Positions 6,256 through 9,410 of a DNA stretch of 9,410 bases are shown piece after piece. The notes under the pieces were generated by a model, which searched no databases, had not been told where the DNA came from, and was given only the letters and a program-made list of their open reading frames with translations. Positions within the stretch are counted from its first letter, which is position 1. Each line of letters opens with the position of its first letter. The stretch comes from JACKLD01 sp049297695. GTDB lineage: Bacteria; Pseudomonadota; Alphaproteobacteria; UBA2136; UBA6156. The stretch covers positions 1 to 9,410 of the forward strand of contig JBAQUT010000079.1 in NCBI GenBank assembly GCA_049297695.1, in the 5' to 3' direction. The position numbers and the translations under genes were made by a program.

Positions 6256-6284
6256 ATTATATTTCCAAGCCATAACCAAGGCTA
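6256..6284 (-). promoter_or_regulatory. Candidate sigma-70-type promoter for the 62-aa gene
   Basis: On the - strand a perfect TATAAT occupies 6261-6256 in an AT-rich stretch of an otherwise GC-rich region. A poor -35 match (TAGCCT) lies 17 bases upstream at 6284-6279; a better TTGGTT at 6280-6275 is too close for standard spacing. It sits in the gap between nth and the 62-aa gene. Only the -10 element is convincing. Confidence 0.35.
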
Positions 6285-6303
6285 CCGCTCTAAAACGTAT
6301 ACG

Positions 6304-6963
6304 TCAAGATACTTTCTTACCCACCCACGGACACACCTCCGCCACCCCACACTCTCCGCATTTGGGCGCCCGCGCCGTGCACGTATAACGCCCGTGCAGT
6401 ATCAACCAATGGTGGGCATCTTTCCCAAACTCAGCCGGTATCAGCTTCAGCAAGTCCCGCTCCACATCCAGAGGTTTTTTGCCCTTGCTCAACCCCAACC
6501 TGTGCGCCACCCGAAACACATGGGTATCCACCGGCATCACCGCCTCGCCCCACAAACAGTTCAACACCACGTTGGCGGTTTTGCGTCCCACACCGGGCAA
6601 ACTCTCCAAATCCTCGCGGCTGCGGGGAACTTCTCCCCCAAACACCTCCATCAACCGGGCGGATAGCCCCATCACGTTCCGCGCCTTGGCGTTGCAATAA
6701 TTGATGCTTTTGATATACCCCAACACCCCCGCCTCGCCCAATGCCAACATCTCGGCAGGGGTTTTCACCACGTCAAACAAGGGCTTTGTGGCCTTGTTCA
6801 CGCCTTTGTCGGTCATCTGGGCACTTAACACCACCGCCACCAACAACTGATACGCGTTCCCGTACGCCAATTCCGTGCTCGGCGCAGGGTGAGACTCCCT
6901 CAACCTCTCAAAAATCACCCTCACCCGCGCCTGCTTGGCCTGAAGGCCCTTTACCCCAGCCAT
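6304..6963 (-). CDS. nth: Endonuclease III (DNA glycosylase / AP lyase)
   Basis: Nth removes oxidised pyrimidines from DNA and nicks abasic sites in base excision repair. From ATG 6963 the protein has 219 aa, close to E. coli Nth (211). It shows LLVAVVLSAQMTD (40-52) and the helix-hairpin-helix LPGVGRKTA at 122-130 with catalytic lysine K128. The catalytic aspartate is D146 in VDTHVFRV. HHWLILHGRYTC leads into the [4Fe-4S] ligands C195, C202, C205 and C211 in the expected C-x6-C-x2-C-x5-C spacing. The frame is open further upstream to 7017, but that part is an out-of-frame reading of the membrane-protein gene and unlike Nth. The start overlaps the preceding gene by 13 bases with a weak GGTGA ribosome site, suggesting coupling. 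All functional residues are present. Confidence 0.96.
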   Translation of the reverse strand: MAGVKGLQAKQARVRVIFERLRESHPAPSTELAYGNAYQLLVAVVLSAQMTDKGVNKATKPLFDVVKTPAEMLALGEAGVLGYIKSINYCNAKARNVMGLSARLMEVFGGEVPRSREDLESLPGVGRKTANVVLNCLWGEAVMPVDTHVFRVAHRLGLSKGKKPLDVERDLLKLIPAEFGKDAHHWLILHGRYTCTARAPKCGECGVAEVCPWVGKKVS

Positions 6964-7427
6964 AGCATCACCATCAGGTGCAACGCCCCCACCATCACGC
7001 AAAACACCGCCATCCACCCCAACACCCGCACCAACTCGTCATCCCGCAGCGATACATGGGCCATGGTGGCCGCCACAGGTATGGTCATCATGGCCGTAAA
7101 CCCGCCCAAACCCTGCAACGGCGCCATGGTCCATTCGGGCCGCAACAACGCCGCCGTCAGCCACGCCGCACCTCCTACCAACCCCAAAGGGTATCCCAAC
7201 ATCACCCGCAACCATTTGCCGTAATGAATCTTCATCAACACCACGCCATTGGCCACCACCCCCAACACCACACTCCACCACACCAACCTGTCCCAATTGT
7301 CCAAGAACACAGGCGTCACATCTGCCAAACGGTAGTACAACACCGCCGCCAATCCCTCCCGCACCACACGCCCCAGCACATACGCCAACCATGCCGCAGG
7401 AAGTATAAACACCAACATGCCCAACAT
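6951..7427 (-). CDS. Polytopic inner-membrane protein, unknown function (158 aa)
   Basis: This 158-aa protein is very hydrophobic, with about four membrane helices: residues 2-22 (LGMLVFILPAAWLAYVLG), about 48-66 (LVWWSVVLGVVANGVVLMK), about 75-95 (LGYPLGLVGGAAWLTAALL) and 137-157 (LGWMAVFCVMVGALHLMVML). A fifth, weaker segment near 105-123 is possible. I do not recognise a family and see no catalytic motif. The ATG lies four bases after the stop of the XRE gene, with only GGA as a ribosome site; ATG 7418 is an alternative start. The 3' end overlaps nth by 13 bases. G-rich codons match the other - strand genes, so it belongs to the native operon and not to the AT-rich regulator beside it. Confidence 0.75.
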   Translation of the reverse strand: MLGMLVFILPAAWLAYVLGRVVREGLAAVLYYRLADVTPVFLDNWDRLVWWSVVLGVVANGVVLMKIHYGKWLRVMLGYPLGLVGGAAWLTAALLRPEWTMAPLQGLGGFTAMMTIPVAATMAHVSLRDDELVRVLGWMAVFCVMVGALHLMVMLWLG

Positions 7428-7431
7428 TTTT

Positions 7432-7779
7432 TTATTCCATGTTTTGTTCAGCAGGGTTTTTTCTTATTAAACTTCGAGGAGTTTCAACAATCAACCGCTG
7501 CCCTGTTAAAACAGATATAGCTACCAACATATCAAATCCAGCAATAACGTCTTTAAAATTCATATTTTCGTATTTCGAAATGGCTGATTGGGTCATACCT
7601 AGTTTTGCAGCCAATTCTACTTGCGTCCAACTCTGCTTTAAACGCGCACTTTTTATAAATTGCGCCGAGATTTCCTTAGCAACTTCTTGAGGTGTTCCTG
7701 AAATTACATTCCCAGATTTCTCATCCATTCCCGTCAAGCTAGTGGACGATTTTGCCCGCATCATCCGAATATGTGTCAT
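7432..7779 (-). CDS. XRE-family helix-turn-helix regulator (antitoxin-like)
   Basis: This 115-aa protein is probably a DNA-binding regulator. Its helix-turn-helix spans about residues 46-72 with WTQVELAAKLGMTQSAIS and then KYEN, the standard XRE/Cro pattern. The short C-terminus (LVAISVLTGQRLIVET) resembles HipB- or HigA-like antitoxins. The N-terminal 30 residues are polar and of no known type. No toxin gene is adjacent: the neighbours are an epimerase and a membrane protein. The start overlaps the epimerase stop as ATGA at 7776-7779, with GGGAGA eight bases upstream. The gene is strikingly AT-rich: a hand count of 7501-7560 gives 19 G+C of 60, against 36 of 60 at 8701-8760. This points to recent acquisition. 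Its targets are unknown. Confidence 0.85.
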   Translation of the reverse strand: MTHIRMMRAKSSTSLTGMDEKSGNVISGTPQEVAKEISAQFIKSARLKQSWTQVELAAKLGMTQSAISKYENMNFKDVIAGFDMLVAISVLTGQRLIVETPRSLIRKNPAEQNME

Positions 7780-8780
7780 ACTTTAAATCTCCCACGCACA
7801 CCTGTATACCACCCTATCAATCGCGTCAACCCATCCTTCAACTCCGTGCTCGGCGCCCACCCCACAGCCGCCTTCAGCTTGCTGGTGTCAGCGTAGGTTT
7901 TGTAAACCTCTGTGGGCGGCCATGGCTTGTTGTCCACCACAGGCTCACGCCCCACCACCTCACCCATCACGCGCACAAAATCGGTCATTTTGATGGGGTT
8001 CTGGTTCCCCAAATTATACACCTCATGCCCTCGCGCAGGCTTCACAGGCATCAGCCGCACCACGGCCTCCACAATGTCGTCAATGTAGGTAAAATCCCGC
8101 CATAAATCGCCGCTGTTGTACAACGGTATGGCCTTCCCCTCCATCACCGCCTCGGCAAACAACAGCGGGCTCATATCGGGCCGCCCCCACGGGCCATACA
8201 CGGTGAAAAACCGCATCCCCGTGGCCACAAACGCCCCCTCGCTGCCCTTAAATTGATGCACCCACGCCTCGGTCACCAACTCGTCCGCCACCTTAGTGGC
8301 CGCGTACAGGCTTTGGGGATGCATCACCGCATCATCCTCGCAAAACGGAACCTTCTCGTTCCCCCCGTACACGCTGCTGCTGCTGGCATACAACAGGTGT
8401 TCCAATCCTCCATACTGCTCCTGCAACGCCTTGCACGCCGCCAACATGTTAAAATGCCCTGTCAAATTACTGTCCAAATACACCCGCTGATGTTTCAATC
8501 CGTACCGCACGCTGGCCTGCGCCCCCACATGCACCACATGGCTAGGCTTGGCGCGCAACACCAACGCCAAAACCCCCTCCGCATCCGCCAAATCCAGTTT
8601 GGTAAACTCAAAGCTCCCGCCCAACCCCCTCAATGCCTCCAACCGCAGGGTCTTCAACGCGGGGTCGTAATAATCGTTCAGGTTGTCCATCCCCACCACG
8701 CGCCACCCATCCCCCAACAACCTCTTGGCCACACTAAACCCTACAAACCCCGCCACACCTGTTATCAGCGCGGTTTTCAT
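7776..8780 (-). CDS. NAD-dependent epimerase, probably UDP-glucuronate 4-epimerase
   Basis: This 334-aa extended short-chain dehydrogenase/reductase most likely converts UDP-glucuronate to UDP-galacturonate for surface polysaccharide. The Rossmann loop is TGVAGFVG (7-14) and D32 in MDNLNDYYD would bind the NAD ribose; DNLNDYYD is typical of the glucuronate 4-epimerase branch. The SSSSVYGGN segment (133-141) and Y159-K163 (YAATK) complete the active site. RFFTVYGPWGRPDM and RDFTYIDDIVE further support this branch over GalE. One oddity is VHVGAQASVRY at 83-93 where most relatives have a HLAAQAGVRY-like sequence. The gene starts one base after the galU stop, with AAGGA seven bases upstream, and overlaps the XRE gene by 4 bases. 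GalU beside it supplies UDP-glucose, the precursor of UDP-glucuronate. Confidence 0.9.
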   Translation of the reverse strand: MKTALITGVAGFVGFSVAKRLLGDGWRVVGMDNLNDYYDPALKTLRLEALRGLGGSFEFTKLDLADAEGVLALVLRAKPSHVVHVGAQASVRYGLKHQRVYLDSNLTGHFNMLAACKALQEQYGGLEHLLYASSSSVYGGNEKVPFCEDDAVMHPQSLYAATKVADELVTEAWVHQFKGSEGAFVATGMRFFTVYGPWGRPDMSPLLFAEAVMEGKAIPLYNSGDLWRDFTYIDDIVEAVVRLMPVKPARGHEVYNLGNQNPIKMTDFVRVMGEVVGREPVVDNKPWPPTEVYKTYADTSKLKAAVGWAPSTELKDGLTRLIGWYTGVRGRFKV

Positions 8781-8781
8781 A

Positions 8782-9410
8782 TTACTTTCCTTTCAACCCC
8801 GCCGCCGTTTCTAAAATGTACGGCTTCAACAACGGAGCAATGTACGGGTCTTGCAACGCAAAGTATAAGTTCGCCATCTGGAACCCCACCTTATCGCCGC
8901 AGTCAAAGCGCTTGCTGGTACTCACATATCCATAAAACCCGTCTTTTGCGGCCACCTGGTGCATGGCATCGGTCAGTTGAATTTCTCCACCTTTCCCCAC
9001 CACCCCACGGGCCAAATGCTCCATATGGTCCGCCGTCAACACATAACGGCCAATCACCGATAAATTGCTCGGAGCATCTTCCGGCTTGGGTTTTTCCACA
9101 AACCCCTTGGCCGCCGCACGGCGGTTAGCAACACCTCCCACCAAGTCCAAAATCCCATAATTTTGGGTGCGCTCACGAGGCACTTCCTCGCACAACACCA
9201 CGCTTTTGCCGGTTTCGTTGTAAATCTCAATCATTTTAGAAAGGCTGTTTTCCACATCTGTGCACATCACGTCGTCGGGCAGCAGCACGGCAAACGGCTC
9301 GTCCCGCGTTATCCCCGCCGCACACCAAATGGCATGGCCCAAACCCTTGGGTTCCCCTTGGCGAGTGTAATAAATGCGGGCGTCTTTGGGGAGTATTTTT
9401 TCCACACTCT
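8782..9410 (-). CDS. galU: UTP-glucose-1-phosphate uridylyltransferase, C-terminal part (5' end outside window)
   Basis: GalU makes UDP-glucose from UTP and glucose 1-phosphate in the cytoplasm, feeding polysaccharide and envelope sugar synthesis. About 209 residues are visible and the frame is open to the right edge; the N-terminal nucleotide-binding motif lies beyond it. Visible family features are TRQGEPKGLGHAIWCA, then FAVLLPDDVM (the metal-binding aspartate region), GFVEKPKPEDAPSNLSVIGRY and GEIQLTDAM, and the C-terminal RFDCGDKVGFQMAN. The codon at 9403-9405 is GTG within the frame and is not the real start. The gene is followed after one base by the epimerase, consistent with a nucleotide-sugar operon. 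There is no sign of damage in the visible part. Confidence 0.95.
   Translation of the reverse strand, partial: SVEKILPKDARIYYTRQGEPKGLGHAIWCAAGITRDEPFAVLLPDDVMCTDVENSLSKMIEIYNETGKSVVLCEEVPRERTQNYGILDLVGGVANRRAAAKGFVEKPKPEDAPSNLSVIGRYVLTADHMEHLARGVVGKGGEIQLTDAMHQVAAKDGFYGYVSTSKRFDCGDKVGFQMANLYFALQDPYIAPLLKPYILETAAGLKGK

Noticed and set aside
6964..7017. N-terminal extension of Nth to 237 aa
   Set aside because: The added 18 residues are Gly-rich and overlap the membrane-protein gene in another frame; ATG 6963 gives the normal family length.
6951..7779. Toxin-antitoxin pair formed by the XRE regulator and its neighbour
   Set aside because: The adjacent 158-aa protein is a multi-helix membrane protein of normal host composition, unlike known HigB, HipA or RelE toxins, and no other small gene is next to the regulator.

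Overview
This window carries a bacterial heat-shock chaperone cluster on the + strand (grpE, dnaK and dnaJ, with five small extra genes between them). It faces a convergent - strand gene run containing nucleotide-sugar enzymes, a small regulator, a membrane protein and the DNA-repair enzyme Nth. Protein sequences, the chaperone gene order, and a candidate sigma-32 promoter of the alphaproteobacterial type (CTTG-N17-CTTAT) ahead of dnaK suggest an alphaproteobacterium, probably an uncultured or less-studied lineage. That assignment is inference. Most genes are moderately GC-rich (about 60% in a hand-counted sample).

Layout. 1-478: grpE, cut by the window edge. 475-930: GNAT acetyltransferase. 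927-1199: unknown 90-aa protein. 1249-3153: dnaK. 3164-3595: secreted Gly/Ser/Tyr-rich protein. 3597-4238: HD-domain phosphohydrolase. 4228-4527: small two-helix membrane protein whose N-terminus is partly encoded by a palindromic repeat. 4530-5705: dnaJ. 5706-5980: non-coding, GC-rich and rich in hairpins, ending in a bidirectional terminator at 5981-5996. Then, read leftwards on the - strand from the right edge: galU (partial), a UDP-glucuronate 4-epimerase-like gene, an AT-rich XRE-type regulator, a polytopic membrane protein, nth, and a separate 62-aa protein with its own candidate promoter.

How they work together. GrpE, DnaK and DnaJ form the Hsp70 folding machine. The genes between them are linked by ATGA overlaps or gaps of a few bases, so they are probably co-transcribed, although no known role in protein folding can be assigned to them. 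On the - strand, GalU makes UDP-glucose, and the epimerase most likely interconverts UDP-glucuronate and UDP-galacturonate for envelope polysaccharide. The XRE regulator, membrane protein and nth follow it through overlaps or very short gaps.

Nothing here is clearly a new defence or mobile system. The observations most worth following are the repeat translated inside a conserved-looking small membrane protein, the structured non-coding element after dnaJ, the AT-rich regulator inside a GC-rich operon, the RpoH-like promoter buried in an upstream gene, and the unknown genes embedded in the chaperone cluster.
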